From the NCBI GenBank assembly GCA_003049465.1, contig PYSS01000076.1:124001-188000 (forward strand): DNA of 64,000 nt, in the 5' to 3' direction. Shown piece by piece: positions 1-11,388 of this stretch (its first letter is position 1; each line of letters opens with the position of its first letter). Below the pieces are notes generated by a model that ran no database searches, was not told the DNA's origin, and was given only the letters and a program-made list of their open reading frames with translations. The stretch comes from Magnaporthiopsis rhizophila (lineage: Eukaryota; Ascomycota; Sordariomycetes; Magnaporthales; Magnaporthaceae). The position numbers and the translations under genes were made by a program.

Positions 1-934
1 GCAAGGTGCCTGTCCTAACTGTTTCTTGGCACCATCTATGGGCCGGTGTATCGCGACGGCCGAGGTAACCATAAGGTCTAGGACGCCGTGACATGTGCTA
101 TCCAGATTCGGGCCGTTTTGGCATTGCTATTTGCCACCGCAGGATCAATATATTGTTCGAGTATCCACGCATCGTCCTGCCCCCATCGCCTTTATTCGAC
201 CCGGTTAGGGAATTTCGAGAAAGTGTGTATTAATCACCCACGAGGCCACCCAATATCGGATACTCTGATGCGACGCCAGGTCCCGCACAAGCTTTTCCGA
301 GCTCGGACTCGCTGATGTCAGCCCAGGGTTAAGCAACCCAACTAGGGCGAATCAGGGACTCTGTTCCGTGTTTATAGACCTGGACCCCGCATATTTGTTA
401 CCTCGATGTAGGATAACATAAGCAAGTGTTCTCGCCACGGGGCGCTGTCAGAAAGAGTGGATGTCTACCCCAGGCTTGTCCCTTGCAGTAACTAGCCGAT
501 TCCCCTTCTTCATGGCCGGCCCCTTCCGGTCATGCGGCGCAATAGTTCTAGAACATGAAAAGGGCCCCCCATTCCCGGAAACGTTGCTTCGAGGAGATGG
601 AATCTCACGTAATATCTTTATCTCAAGCGTCTTCCAAGCGATGCTGCTTGCCTGCTGCCTGCGAGATGGAGTGATATTGATGTTGCAAGCGGAGCCAGCA
701 GAAAGATTGAGGTGCAGGGATCCCACGGGTGGCGGTCTCTCTAGGGAAACACATGGGAAGAGTCACCTAGCCAGGACTAAACGACCAAGAATAGAGGCGA
801 GGGTCGGCGGTGTACGGCGAATATAAAGACATTTCCATCGCCATGCGGCCTGCCAGAAACCAAGTGCAGGGTTACAGGCGGTCGACTTTCTTCTTCAAGC
901 ACAGTGTGGCGCTCGTTCAACTTGCTCCTTCGCC
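1..934. other. Upstream non-coding region of the chitinase gene
   Basis: No coding region is convincing here on either strand. The open frames are short, have no recognisable domain, and end without splice sites that would extend them. The last 120 bases are the likely promoter and 5' leader of the chitinase gene. Confidence 0.5.
822..827 (+). promoter_or_regulatory. TATA-like box upstream of chitinase
   Basis: TATAAA lies 108 bases before the chitinase ATG, a normal distance for a fungal core promoter. It is followed by CT-rich sequence (CTTTCTTCTTC near 888), often seen near fungal transcription starts. The assignment rests on position only. Confidence 0.4.
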
Positions 935-3900
935 ATGCATCTGCCTCCACCATCCTGGCTGGTAGTGGCACTCGGGGCCTCTGGCTTCTTTGCCTCGCCT
1001 GCCAGTGCTCTTCGCATTTCTTCCAGTCCGACATACAAGAGCAGCGGCGTGTGTCCGCAGCGATGCAGCGAGACTGGGCCCAGCGCCGACAAATGGCCCG
1101 TCTACCCGGACATGAAGCAGCTCAAGAGATGCTCGAAAAGCATCTTTTACAGCTTCGGCCTCAACGACCCCGTCGACAATGGCGTGGATGGCGCGCATCG
1201 CATTTCGGCCTGCACCTCGTCGGATGCTGATGGCGCCGATGGCGCCTCGGCGACTATTGAGATGATCTCTGCCAGAGCCGCCAACGACTCCTCCAGCTCG
1301 GACGTCAGGTTCCAGATCGGTTGGTGGCAGGAGCAGCCTGGCGGGTTGGGAGCAGACCACCAGCCGCTGATCAGGCAGCTCCGCGGCTACCTCGACGGCG
1401 GACACGGGTACTCGGAGGACCAGCCCTTCACCATGTTCGCCCGCTCGGGCCAGGCCACCCTCGGCGTCTACATCGGCCGCGCCCTCAAGTCCCAAGAGCT
1501 CAGCACCGTCGCCCTCGGGGCCCTGGAGAAGCGGCTCTCATCTCTGGGCGCGTCGACCCCGGAGCTCGCCATGCAGCTGTGCGAGCGCGACTACAGCGGC
1601 GCCCACGTCTTTGGCCTCATGCTGTCGACAAACGGCACCTTTGGGGCCGCCCAGCAGGCCATCACGGGGTGGAGACACGCACGGTGTCTTGCCTTCCCGC
1701 ACTCCGACGACATCAAGGCCCGGGTGCGGTTCACCATGCCGCTCCCGTCTGTGGTTCTTGCCAGCAACACGACCAGCAACACGACCGCTCTGCTGAGGCG
1801 TGGTGCGGCTGGTCTCGACCTCCGTCCTCGCGCAGACTGCCGCACCATCCAGGTCCAGGACAGGGACATCTGCGACACGCTCGCATCGAGGTGTGGCATC
1901 TCAAGGAAGGACTTCAACAAGTACAACGTCGGCGACGACAAGTTCTGCAACGGCCTCAAGGCCAAGCAGCACGTCTGCTGTTCCGCCGGGTCCATGCCCA
2001 ACTTTGCTCCACCTCAGAATGCCGACGGCTCTTGCTTCACACACAAGATTGTTGACGGAGACACGTGCGACAGCCTGTCGGCCGAGTACTCGCTGTCGCA
2101 TGACCTGCTGAATGAGTACAACAAGAAGACGTGGGGCTGGAACACTTGCAAGAACTTCCTGTTCAAGGAGACCGTCATATGCCTGAGCAAGGGCAGGCCG
2201 CCGTTTCCGGCCGTTTTGCCCAACGCCGTCTGCGGACCACAAAAGCCCGGCAGCGTGGACCCCAAGGACGACTCGGACATTTCCAAGATGAACCCATGCC
2301 CGCTCAACGCCTGCTGCAACATTGTAAGCGAACCCCTGCCGGGCTTGAGTTGACACTTGGGCGATGCGCTAATTTGGAGCAACACAGTGGGGTCAATGTG
2401 GCATCAACAAGGACTTCTGCGTCGATACAGGCACGGGAGCTCCCGGCACCGCCGAGCCTGGCACGTATGGGTGCATCTCCAACTGCGGCATGGATATCGT
2501 CAAAGGCGACGGCGGCGGAGCGATCCGTGTTGGCTACTTTGAGGGCTATTCCATGAACCGCGAGTGCCTCTACCAGGATGCCTCCCAGATCGACAGGAGC
2601 GCCTACACGCACATCCACTTTGGCTTTGGCACCCTGACGCCGGCATTCGAAGTCGAGACGGGCGACATCCTGTCGACGTATCAGTTTCAGCAGTTCAAAA
2701 AGATCGGCGGCCCGAAGCGGATCTTGTCCTTTGGCGGCTGGGACTTTTCGGCCCTGCCTGAAACGTACATGATTTTCCGCAACGCCGTTACCGACGCCAA
2801 CAGGCTCAAAACAGCGACCAACATCGCCAACTTCATCAAAAAGCACAACCTTGATGGTGTCGACATTGACTGGGAGTACCCCGGCGCTCCTGACATTCCC
2901 GGCATTCCGCCTGGTGATAAAGACGATGGCAAAAGGTACCTGAAGTTCCTGGTCACCCTTAAGAACCTCCTGCCAGGCAAGACTGTCTCGATTGCGGCAC
3001 CGTCGTCGTACTGGTACTTGAAACAATTTCCTATCAAGGAGATTGGCGCAGTCGTCGATTACATTGTCTACATGACCTATGATCTTCATGGTACGTACCA
3101 TTCATTCTCCAACTCGGCCCGCATCCATTTTGCGTGTTCTCGAGTTCTGATCCAGAAGTGCAACATCATATAGGCCAGTGGGACACGGACAACAAAAACT
3201 CCCAGGACGGCTGTGAAAACGGCAACTGCCTTCGAAGCCAGGTGAACCTGACCGAGACGAAGCTGTCGCTGGCCATGATCACCAAGGCGGGCGTGCCCGG
3301 CCGCAAGGTGATTGTCGGCGTGACGAGCTACGGTCGGACCTACAAGATGGCCTCGGCGGGCTGCTGGGGACCACAATGCACCTACCTGGGAGACAGGCTC
3401 AATAGCCCGGCGAAAAAGGGTGTCTGCACAGGCACGGGAGGGTATATAGCAGATGCCGAGATTGGCGAGATTATCGGGGATAGGAGGCGTGCCGGGCGCG
3501 TCGTGACGAGCTTCGTCGACGCCAGCAGCAACAGCGACATTCTCGTCTATGACAACGACGAATGGGTCTCGTACATGAGCCCGTCGACCAAGAAGACGCG
3601 CACGGCTCTCTACACGGCCTGGGGCATGGGCGGCACGACGGACTGGGCGACCGACCTGCAAAAGTACCACGACGTGCCGGCGCCGGCGAAAGACTGGGCC
3701 ACGTTCAAGCAAAAGGCGCTCAACGGCGAGGAACCCAAGGATGACGACGCGCGCAGCGGCACCTGGACGAGCCTCGACTGCACGAACGAGATGGTGGTGC
3801 ACGAAAAGAACTACGACGTCGCGGCCCTGTGGAAGGGCCTGGGCGGCGATGACGCGTGGTCCGACGTCAAGCGCGTCTGGACCAAGACGGACCGGCCGCG

Positions 3901-5527
3901 GTTCCAGAGTGGCGACGACACGACCCTCACCTTCATGAGCTCCGTGCACGGGACGCTCAAGATCGAGGGCGGCCACGACGGCTGCACGAGCGTGCTGGAC
4001 GGCCAGTGCCCCTCGGACGGCTGCTCCAACGGCCTCAACAGCAAGTATTCGGGCCCGGCAGGAGCGCTGATCTGGAACTCGCTCGTGCTGATCCGCGACA
4101 TGCACAAGTCGTACTACTCGGCCCTCACGGGCGGCGCGTCGACGTTTGGGCTCAAGGTGCAGGACATGGAGAACAACTTTGCCCCGATCCCGCCGCCGCC
4201 GGACAACAAGTCGCTCTTCATCCTCCTCGATCTGCTCGCCATGGGCACGCTGACGGCCGCGGGGCCCTTTTTCAACAACTTCATCGCCAAGCTGCCCAGG
4301 TTCGCCACGCCGGGCAACACGGCGTTCCCCAACGTCAAGGACACGACCATGACCATGATCGGTCAGTCCATCGGTCTGTCCAAGGATCTCAAGAGCGCGC
4401 CCAAGCCGGGCGACTGGACGCCCGGGAAGCAGGCCAAATTCTCGGCGTACATGGGCCAGGTGATCGAGGGCTGGGAGGACATCACGGTCAGGTCGCTCGA
4501 GAAGATGCTCGACGGCAGCGACGAGTCGCTCGCGGTGCTCGACAAGCTGCTCGCCAACGGCGCCATGTACCCCAAGGGCACGACGCCAAAATCGGACCTG
4601 GACCTGTTCAACAACATCCGCAAGTCATTCTTCGCGTACGCGATCCCGCTCCTGTGGTTCCGGGCGGGCTACTACCCGTTCGTCATCGACTCCGGCGCGG
4701 CGTGCGGCACGGCCAACCCCATCACCAAGTACATGAGCGAGGAGACGCAGGGGCAGACGGGCGTGTGCTACAACGGCCGCATCTACTTCCTCGCCATGGT
4801 GGAAGGCGACCCGCAGTACTGCACCGAGGCCGGGTGCGAGGACAACAAGTTCACGGCGCCCAAGGGCATCACCGGCCTCGACGGTCGCGACTACGGCGGC
4901 CTCACCAGGGACGACATCGTGGCCGGCGCGTTGCGCACGTACGAGAAGAACGGCAAGAAGAACGGCGCCGAGCCCGGCAGCGTCGACCTCAACGACAACG
5001 GCGCCGTCGACTCGCTGTTCAAGATGGACATCACCACGCCCGGCTTCATCTCCCTGCCCGTCTGCAGTCCCCAGATCGCGTGGAAGTCGTGGGACGCCAC
5101 GGACGGGCAGGTGGGCAGCCCAGGCAAGGGCTCGACGCCGAACTGGCCGTGCGACGCCGCCCTGGGGCTCTCGCACTGCGGCGAGTACGAGTTCGACGAG
5201 GGCAGCACCAACGACGACTCGCCGTCCGTCGACGACTGCGAGCAGATCATCCGCAACATCCAGGGCGACACCACCACCGACTGGACCCAGAACGTCGTCG
5301 GCAAGCCCTGGAGGGACATCAAGGCCGACGGCTGCAAGTTCTCCTTCAGGGCCTCCAAGATCAATGGCAACTCCGTCTTCTATGTCGGCGGACAGAACGT
5401 CATCGACCTCATCCAGAAGTCCGTCAAGGACTACGCCAAGAACGGCAAGGTCTCTGCCAGCGGTCACATGACCTGTGGAGGCAGCGTGGTGAAGCAGTGG
5501 ACCGAGTGGAAGCTTCAGAAGAATTAG
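935..5527 (+). CDS. Secreted GH18 chitinase with LysM and chitin-binding modules (killer-toxin-like, subgroup C type)
   Basis: Three exons, 935-2323, 2388-3090 and 3174-5527, give 1481 residues. Intron 1 (GTAAGC...GCTAAT...ACAG) is phase 0; intron 2 (GTACGT...ATAG) is phase 1 and its removal restores DLHGQWD, a GH18 signature. Residues 1-25 are a signal peptide ending at an ASA-like site. Two LysM modules lie at about 302-349 and 367-416. A hevein-like chitin-binding module (about 431-476, cysteine-rich, NACCNIWGQCG) spans intron 1. The GH18 barrel covers about 505-860, with DGVDIDWE and catalytic Glu about 626. The last 620 residues have no domain I can name, though such tails are usual in the killer-toxin alpha-subunit-like chitinases. 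It should cleave beta-1,4-GlcNAc chains outside the cell. The start has a good context (CGCCATGC). Nothing is broken. Confidence 0.93.
2324..2387 (+). other. Chitinase intron 1
   Basis: Starts GTAAGC, has GCTAAT near 2369 as branch site, and ends ACAG. Splicing joins ...NACCNI to WGQCG..., completing the chitin-binding module. Read-through would give a stop at 2351-2353. Confidence 0.9.
3091..3173 (+). other. Chitinase intron 2
   Basis: Starts GTACGT and ends ATATAG. Joining the G at 3090 to GC at 3174 gives Gly in DLHGQWD, the conserved GH18 segment. Read-through meets TAG at 3171. Confidence 0.92.
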
Positions 5528-5882
5528 GCACCGGTAGCATTGTCCATGTTTCTATAACAATCAAGACCAATCTTTCACTTCACATTTGCGACGAGCCTCT
5601 TGCCTGTGCCGTATGCGCTTATTACAACTGGCTCAAAAGTCCAGGATGATGCCTAACTCGATTCCAAAAGCTACCAGCTGTGATCATTTTCCCCTAATGC
5701 AAGAACACACGCTTTCGTCTCTCCCCCTCAATACCTAATAGCTTAAACCTGACCAACGTCCCGTTTACCATATTACCAAAAGTTCTTTTTTTTTTTTCCC
5801 TTCCCCAATTCACACAATTACGTTTACCAGAGAATCAGTTTCGCTGACTTAAAAAGACCAAAACTTACTGCGGCCTCCTTTT
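5528..5882. other. Convergent 3' flank between chitinase and PIR-type gene
   Basis: About 350 bases between two convergent genes. It holds their 3' untranslated regions and a T-run near 5787. I see no gene. Confidence 0.6.
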
Positions 5883-7167
5883 TCACATAAGAACCAGCGC
5901 ACCGACAACACCGGCGATTGCGGCGGCGATGGCAAGGCCGTTGCTGCCCAGCATGGCACCAGCACCGACAGGAGGAGCACTGGGAGGAGCACTCGGAGGA
6001 GCACTCGGAGGCGAAGTCGGGACATTGGGTACGCCCTTCGACGGGCTTGACGGCGGCACCGGTGCCTTGGGCTTTGATGGCTCAGGGGTGGGGGTGCCAG
6101 CTGGAGGAGGCGGGTGCGATCCGATCGGCTTGGTGGGGACCTCCGGAGCGGGAGGAGGCACCTGGACCTGGCCGTCGGGAATCTGCGACAGAGGAGTGGC
6201 CGAGGCGAGAGGCTGCGTGATGCTAGCACAGGGAGTGGTGTGGGCCTGGACTTGACCTGTTGAAGGGGTGGACGACAAAGATGCGGGTTCAGCAGGTGTT
6301 TATCAAACGGAGAGAGAGAGAGAGTCGGGTTGGGCCTAGGGCAAGACCTACCGTCACCAATCTGGCACATGGCAATGGGCACCTCGGTGGTGATGACCTG
6401 GGGCTGGCCGTCGGCGATGGGGCGGACCAGGGTGGTCGAGACGATCTGGGTGGCGACGATGGCACCAATGGCGTGGTCGGCTCCCATAGCCTCGGAGCCG
6501 GGCCCGCAGGGGATGGCCTTGAAGACGACGGGGTCGCACTGGGCGGCCCAGTTGCGATCGTAGAGGTTCCAGAAGTCGCCAGACTTGCACTGCCAGAACT
6601 GGGTCGAGTTGCCCAGCGCGAGGAGGCCGTTGGGACACAGCGAGAAGCCGGCGGTGTAGATGGCGCCGGCCTGCGGGGGACCGTCGAACTGGAACTGGAA
6701 GTTACTAGCGATGTAGGCGGTCCGGTCCTGAGCGTCCTTGGCAACGGAGTCCTTGAGCGACATGACGAGGACGCCCTCGTTACCGCACTCCTTGCGTTTC
6801 TAGGGAAGAGAAGGGGAGCAAGAGTCAGCAACCACATAGCTGCCGGCGTTTGTCAAGTTCGAGCAAGGGGCGGGACGGCAGCCAGCCGGCAAAAAGCAAT
6901 GTTGTGCCTCAGGGACAACAACAGGAAGGAGACATGAGATGGAAAGCAGCTCACCTCGAGGCGAGAGAAGCGGGTAGGGGGCAGGTCGCGCTTGGGAATG
7001 TCCGTGGCAGCGATGACAGCGATCTCAAAGCGACCCGGAGCGGTGGCCAGGCAGCCAGCGGGCGCCTTTTGGCCGGGCGGCGAGATCTTGTCGGTGACGG
7101 CCTGGGCCATCACAGCCGACGTGACCGACGCCAGCGCGGCGAGCTTGAGGATACCGGCCGAAGGCAT
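5883..7167 (-). CDS. PIR-type cell-wall protein with proline-rich stalk and GPI-like tail
   Basis: Exons 7167-6955, 6799-6352 and 6256-5883 (minus) give 344 residues. Splice sites are GTGAGC...CTAG and GTAGGT...CAACAG; the second junction rebuilds a repeat, IGDGQVQ. Residues 1-21 are a signal peptide (hydrophobic, AVMAQA). Residues 72-190 carry cysteines spaced as in the four-cysteine PIR domain (SLCPNG, FWQC, AAQC, AIPC). Three PIR-like repeats follow (about 196-205 IADGQPQ, 216-227 IGDGQVQ, 241-252 IPDGQVQ). In yeast Pir proteins the repeat glutamine forms an alkali-labile ester link to beta-1,3-glucan. A Pro/Ser/Thr-rich stalk and a 25-residue hydrophobic C-terminus resemble a GPI-attachment signal. 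Yeast Pir proteins have no GPI tail and carry the repeats before the cysteine domain, so the layout is reversed. The start MPSAG was preferred to an upstream in-frame codon because it begins the signal peptide. Confidence 0.82.
6257..6351 (-). other. PIR-type gene intron 2
   Basis: On the minus strand it runs GTAGGT...CTGAAC...CAACAG, phase 1. Splicing makes Gly from G + GT and restores a PIR repeat. It contains an (AG)n microsatellite at about 6310-6324. Confidence 0.85.
6800..6954 (-). other. PIR-type gene intron 1
   Basis: Minus-strand GTGAGC to CCCTAG, phase 0, joining ...FSRLE to KRKECGNEG.... The 155-base length is on the long side for this genome type but both sites are canonical. Confidence 0.82.
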
Positions 7168-8100
7168 CGTGGAAAGATGGAGCGTGTCTTGGGGCACACA
7201 CACAAAAAAAGCTGCTACGATGCTAAAAGTTGGTGAAGCTGTGGGATGTCGATGATGGATCAAAAAGATGCCCAAGAAAGATTAGCAGTCGGCTTTGCTA
7301 TGGATGGTCTGGGGGGAGCGAGCAGATGTTATGTGTTATATGTGTTTGCGTGTGTGTGTCGGTGGGCGAGTTTGGAAGACGAGGGGCAGAGTCAAGGGAA
7401 CTGGGTTTTGTCCTTGGGCTGGGGTGGCGTGGGTGATGAGGTCGAGGACTTGGAAACGTTGAGCAGGAAGGTCCTGTGTCGACGTGCTCCATGTGCATGG
7501 GCAGGTGCGCGAGGGTGAATATGGATTACAGGAACACTGGAACCTGCAAAGCCTTTTTCGTGCCAGCGGCAAGCACAACGACGCGTCGTTCCGCGCCTGC
7601 TGAGATAAGGTTGGCTGTGCGGGCAGGAATGGAGGCGCTTCCTTGGCATCAAATACGTCGAGGTTGGAGTTGAGGCAGGCACATTTAGGGTGTACCTCGC
7701 GTTGCTGCTGTTCGGCCGGGATCTATGACGGGGAGAAGCTCCACTTGTGCTTTTGCCACAAGCAAGGGAAAGAGTCCTCCGGTCGGCCAAGCAGCAGGCA
7801 GGCGAGAAAGATGGAGATGGAAAGAAAGAAAGAAGGGCGTGGGAGATGGGACGTGGGCCCGCAGGAGAGACGGAGACGGGGCTGGGCCAAGATATACGAA
7901 CGACGCAGGCACGCGCAAAGCCGCCACTTTTGGGAGACAAGCCAAACAGCGTCAAACGGTTCGTTTCGTCTCGTTTCTGGCCCAAGACAGAACCTCTACG
8001 CGTCTTCCCAAAAGCCCCACTGGCTTCCAGAGACCCGAGACAGTCTGCATGTCTGCGCTGGGAGGTACCTCGAGCCACCCCGGGGTGCGCGGCAGATAGT

Positions 8101-8124
8101 GTTTGTTTGTTTGTTTGTTTGTTT
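8101..8124 (+). repeat. (GTTT)n microsatellite
   Basis: Six perfect GTTT units. Confidence 0.95.
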
Positions 8125-8842
8125 GCTGCTGCCAGGCAGCTTCTGCGATAGGAGCATCCCATCCAGAGGCAAGCAAGCTCTGCCATGATGGAGTGCATGA
8201 CGGCAACGGCTACCTAGTAGCCTAGGGCTCGGGCTTCCGGAAAGCCAGATGTTTGCGGGGAGGCATCCATGACGGCAAGCGAGGCGTTGTTGGGGTGTTT
8301 CCGGGGGAGAGAATGGGGCGCGACTGCAGGAATACGGAGGGGCACTTTACCAAGGCAAACTTCTCGACTGGCAGGCGTTGTCTGCTACGGGCTCCTTCTC
8401 GCTGCGAGGGACAGGCGTTGTCTCTGTCGACCCTGCCCGAGTTCCAAAACCGTAGGAGCTTTTCCTGTCAGAGAGAGACAAGTGTTGGGCGCACCGAGCC
8501 AGGGGGCAGCGAGCACTTGTCGCCAGCCAAAACTCGCATGCAAGGACTGCTCAATCAATGACTGGAGCCCCCTCCCGTCGGCAGGAGAAACACGTGCTCA
8601 GTGGTTATGCGTGCATCCATCTCTATCGGCCGTCCAGGCCATCCAGGACCGAACCGGCACACCCGATGGATCGCCCCTGATAGGAACCTACCAATGCAGC
8701 ACGGCCCAACAAGCCGGCCCTAAAAGAGCCTTTTTTTCCGTGGCGTGAGAGGATGGGCCGAGACTGCATCATTAATTTTTTGGCGAGCGTTCGTGGTGGC
8801 GGACGGACCTTGCCGGGCCTGCTGTTGGGGAAGTCATTTGTA

Positions 8843-8978
8843 TTTTTTTTCTTTTTTTTTTTCTCTTTTTTTTTCTCTTTTTTTTTCTCTTTTTTTTTTC
8901 TCTTTTTTTTTTTTCTTTTTTTTTTTTTTCTCTTTTTTTTTTCTCTTTTTTTTTTCTCTTTTTTTTTTCTCTTTTTTC
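8843..8978 (+). repeat. 136-base T/C-only tract
   Basis: A pure pyrimidine run built of blocks of 8-14 T separated by CTC or C. It contains no purine over 136 bases on the plus strand. The matching open frames (all Phe or all Lys/Glu) are artefacts of the repeat. Confidence 0.95.
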
Positions 8979-9556
8979 ATATGTGAAGGGGACGACGACG
9001 GGCCAAGGTTTTTTGGAAACTCGCGAGGGGCATGCCACAAACTTCGCGGCTGTGATCGCCCGTGTCCCAGGAGGGCACAAGAGAAAGACGAAGAAAGTCG
9101 GGCGTGTTCGCCGCACAATCCCGGGTTTGACTTTGGGCGGTGTGCAGCGCCGTCGGACTGATGCGCCCGGCTGCAAGCACAGCACAGAGCGACAGGGTCC
9201 CTGCATAAGGTAGGATTGGCAGGCGACGGTGGTCCGAACTTGAATTCCAGCGCCAAATTGACACCTGCAGTACCTGACTTGGCCCATGCGCGACGTGTCT
9301 CGATGCAGCGCCCAGGCAGGCAGTAGACGGGTTCACTCCAATGATTCATCCGAACTGCAACAAGGGAGTTCCCGCCCCTGGTTTTATCACTGCTGGAAAA
9401 CAAAACTTGCAACTTTTCGGTCCACGATTGTTTGTATTATAAACAGGCAAATCGATAGGGGAAAAAATTAACCGCCCGATACTCGAACGCACCTGTGCCA
9501 TCTTCATCAGAATGTAATTTCGTTTACTTGGTTTCTTGCAAGTGTGACGCTGCCGA

Positions 9557-9591
9557 TTTTTTTTTTTTTTTTTTTTGATTTTTTTTTTTTT
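9557..9591 (+). repeat. Poly-T runs
   Basis: Two T-runs (9557-9576 and 9579-9591) separated by GA. Confidence 0.9.
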
Positions 9592-10500
9592 AGAACATTC
9601 AAAGTCCCCACGGTCTGTACGGAGCTCGGTGGGGACGCCTAGAGACGACCCGTCTGTCAAGCTTTATTCGCCTTGGGCCGGCTCCCCCATTTTCTTCGTC
9701 CCTGGCCTCTGGGCAAAGGTGAGGCTGCATGATACGATACTGTGGAGAGGGTCTTGTCATTGGACCAGCTTGGCTTGGGCTTCAGCGCAAGACGGAGAAA
9801 CGTGGGATCGAAGAACAGGCGGTGGTTGGGGCATAGCCTACTAGTGCATTTCATATCCTTTTTGGCCCAGTTCCCTGGGAAACCGCAAGACAGAGTTTGG
9901 ACACCAATGGAAGCTGCCTGACGACAAAAAGCATTTCTGGGCCCTTTGTTACCACACCAGCCCGCTGCTCTTCCTTTGCTGTCCGACGACGTCGCTTCTA
10001 GCCGTGTCGCTCGCAAAGCCAAACGGCTCCAAGACAATACAATCGCGTGGCCTCGTACCATCCCCCTGACAAGGTTGGTTGGTTTCGATGTCTGTGTCGA
10101 GCCGGTGACACCCCGCCCATCATTGATCCCAATGTCTCACATCACCTGCTCGCGTCTCTCGTATTGCGCGCGTTTGCGGCCGACACAAGGTAGGGCACGA
10201 CAGACACAGGCATAGGCGGGTAGATAGGTAGCCTTGGGAATGATTCTTACTGTTGGCATCACGGGACCCGGTGTTGATGTGAAGACGAGCGAGCTGGTAG
10301 TGCGCTTCTCGTAAACACCCCTGAGGGGCCTCCCGCGGCGCTGCCAATGTTCCAGAATGCTGCCAACGGCCTCCGTAGAATCCGGTCGAGATTGGCGGGA
10401 CACGGCTACTAAAAGTGCGCACGTGACACGGCGCGTAGAGGCAGTGAACCGGGAGCGGCAATGCACGGTCCGTCTGTCCGTCTGTCTGCCAGCCCAGCTC

Positions 10501-11388
10501 TCACCTCTGCCGGATGTTCTTCGGCTTCCTTTTCTTGAACACGGCGGCCGGGGCGGCGGCCGGCTCTCTGGGCACGCTCTCGCTGATGATGCCGCCCTCC
10601 TCGTCACGAGGCTCGTCCTTGACGGGGATGCTGTCGACCGTCGCGACGCCGCCCGGCTGCTCTTCCTTCTTCACCCCGCCCTCCTCCTCCATCTTTTTAA
10701 CCGCCACATCCCCGCCGAGCAGCGCCTCCAGTTCCGCGTCCTCCCCGGGGCCGCCACGGCCCCAGCGCCTCGGCCGCTTGAACAGGCCCTCGGCCGCCTC
10801 CTCGGCCTCGGCCTCTTCCTTGTCCTTCGTCCCGTCGTGGTCCCGCTTGCCGCGCACGCCGAGCGTGCCCGCGCCCGCGCCCGCGTCCGCCTTCTTTTTG
10901 GCGCCGTCCCCGCCGTCCAGTACCCGCATCTTGGTCACGGTCCAGTCGCCCGCCATGGCCATGTCGGCACGCAGCTCCTCGGGTATGCTGACGCCCATGG
11001 CGGCCAGCTGCTCCAGCTGCGCCTGCCGCTGTTCCTTGGTCAGGCCCGCCTCCGCCGCTCCCTTCTGCTGCTGCTGCTGCTGTTGTGGCGGCGGCGGTGT
11101 TGGTTTGCTGGCTACGCTGGCCCCGGCGCCGAGCGCGTTTGTGGAAGAAGACGGGGGCCCGCTACCGCCGCTGATAACGCCGTTGAGCCGCTCGATCTCG
11201 CGCCGCGCCCGCTCCTTTTCGCGCTCGTCGCGCTCGTGGCCGCGGTGAAGCTCGCGCAGGGCGCGCTCGACGCCACCGCGGTGCTTGCCCGTTGCCTCGT
11301 GGTTGGCCCGGTCCAGCTTTGTGTCGCGCACATACATGGAGCAGTGCTTGCACCAATACCTGGGCGTCGACTTCCAGTACTCCGACAT
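10501..11388 (-). CDS. U1-type C2H2 zinc-finger pre-mRNA splicing protein (WBP4/FBP21-like)
   Basis: A single exon of 295 residues. The N-terminus EYWKSTPRYWCKHC starts a U1-C-type finger with Cys13, Cys16, His30 and His36, as in WW-domain-binding protein 4 and its fungal relatives, which associate with the spliceosome. A basic/acidic helical stretch (about 42-70), a PPPP-Q7 tract and an Asp/Glu/Lys-rich C-terminal half follow. The C-terminus KKRKPKNIRQR is a basic nuclear-targeting-like end of the sort seen in this family. No WW domain is visible, as in other fungal members. The ATG at 11388 is right in front of the finger, and no intron is needed. GC content is high and codon use is normal for the flank. 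Confidence 0.82.
   Translation of the reverse strand: MSEYWKSTPRYWCKHCSMYVRDTKLDRANHEATGKHRGGVERALRELHRGHERDEREKERARREIERLNGVISGGSGPPSSSTNALGAGASVASKPTPPPPQQQQQQQKGAAEAGLTKEQRQAQLEQLAAMGVSIPEELRADMAMAGDWTVTKMRVLDGGDGAKKKADAGAGAGTLGVRGKRDHDGTKDKEEAEAEEAAEGLFKRPRRWGRGGPGEDAELEALLGGDVAVKKMEEEGGVKKEEQPGGVATVDSIPVKDEPRDEEGGIISESVPREPAAAPAAVFKKRKPKNIRQR

Larger units (their letters stand above)
7168..10500. other. Long intergenic region without recognisable genes
   Basis: About 3.3 kb separate the PIR-type gene from the next minus-strand gene. Base composition is ordinary, not RIP-like. Open frames of 100-270 codons occur on both strands but have no recognised domain, are low-complexity, and overlap one another. 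It holds several simple repeats, listed separately. It probably contains the PIR promoter and the 3' flank of the zinc-finger gene; an unrecognised non-coding transcript cannot be excluded. Confidence 0.5.

Noticed and set aside
461..826. 121-codon ORF before the chitinase
   Set aside because: No domain, no homology pattern, overlaps an antisense ORF of similar size and ends in the chitinase promoter.
3856..5649. 597-codon ORF in another frame of the chitinase exon 3
   Set aside because: Arg/Gln/His-rich composition typical of a shadow of a high-GC coding exon; the chitinase frame has the family motifs.
6260..6937. 225-codon plus-strand ORF over the PIR-type gene
   Set aside because: Antisense to a spliced gene with signal peptide, repeats and canonical introns; high-GC shadow.
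8772..9412. Lys/Glu-rich and Phe-rich ORFs near 8.8-9.4 kb
   Set aside because: Created by the T/C-only tract.
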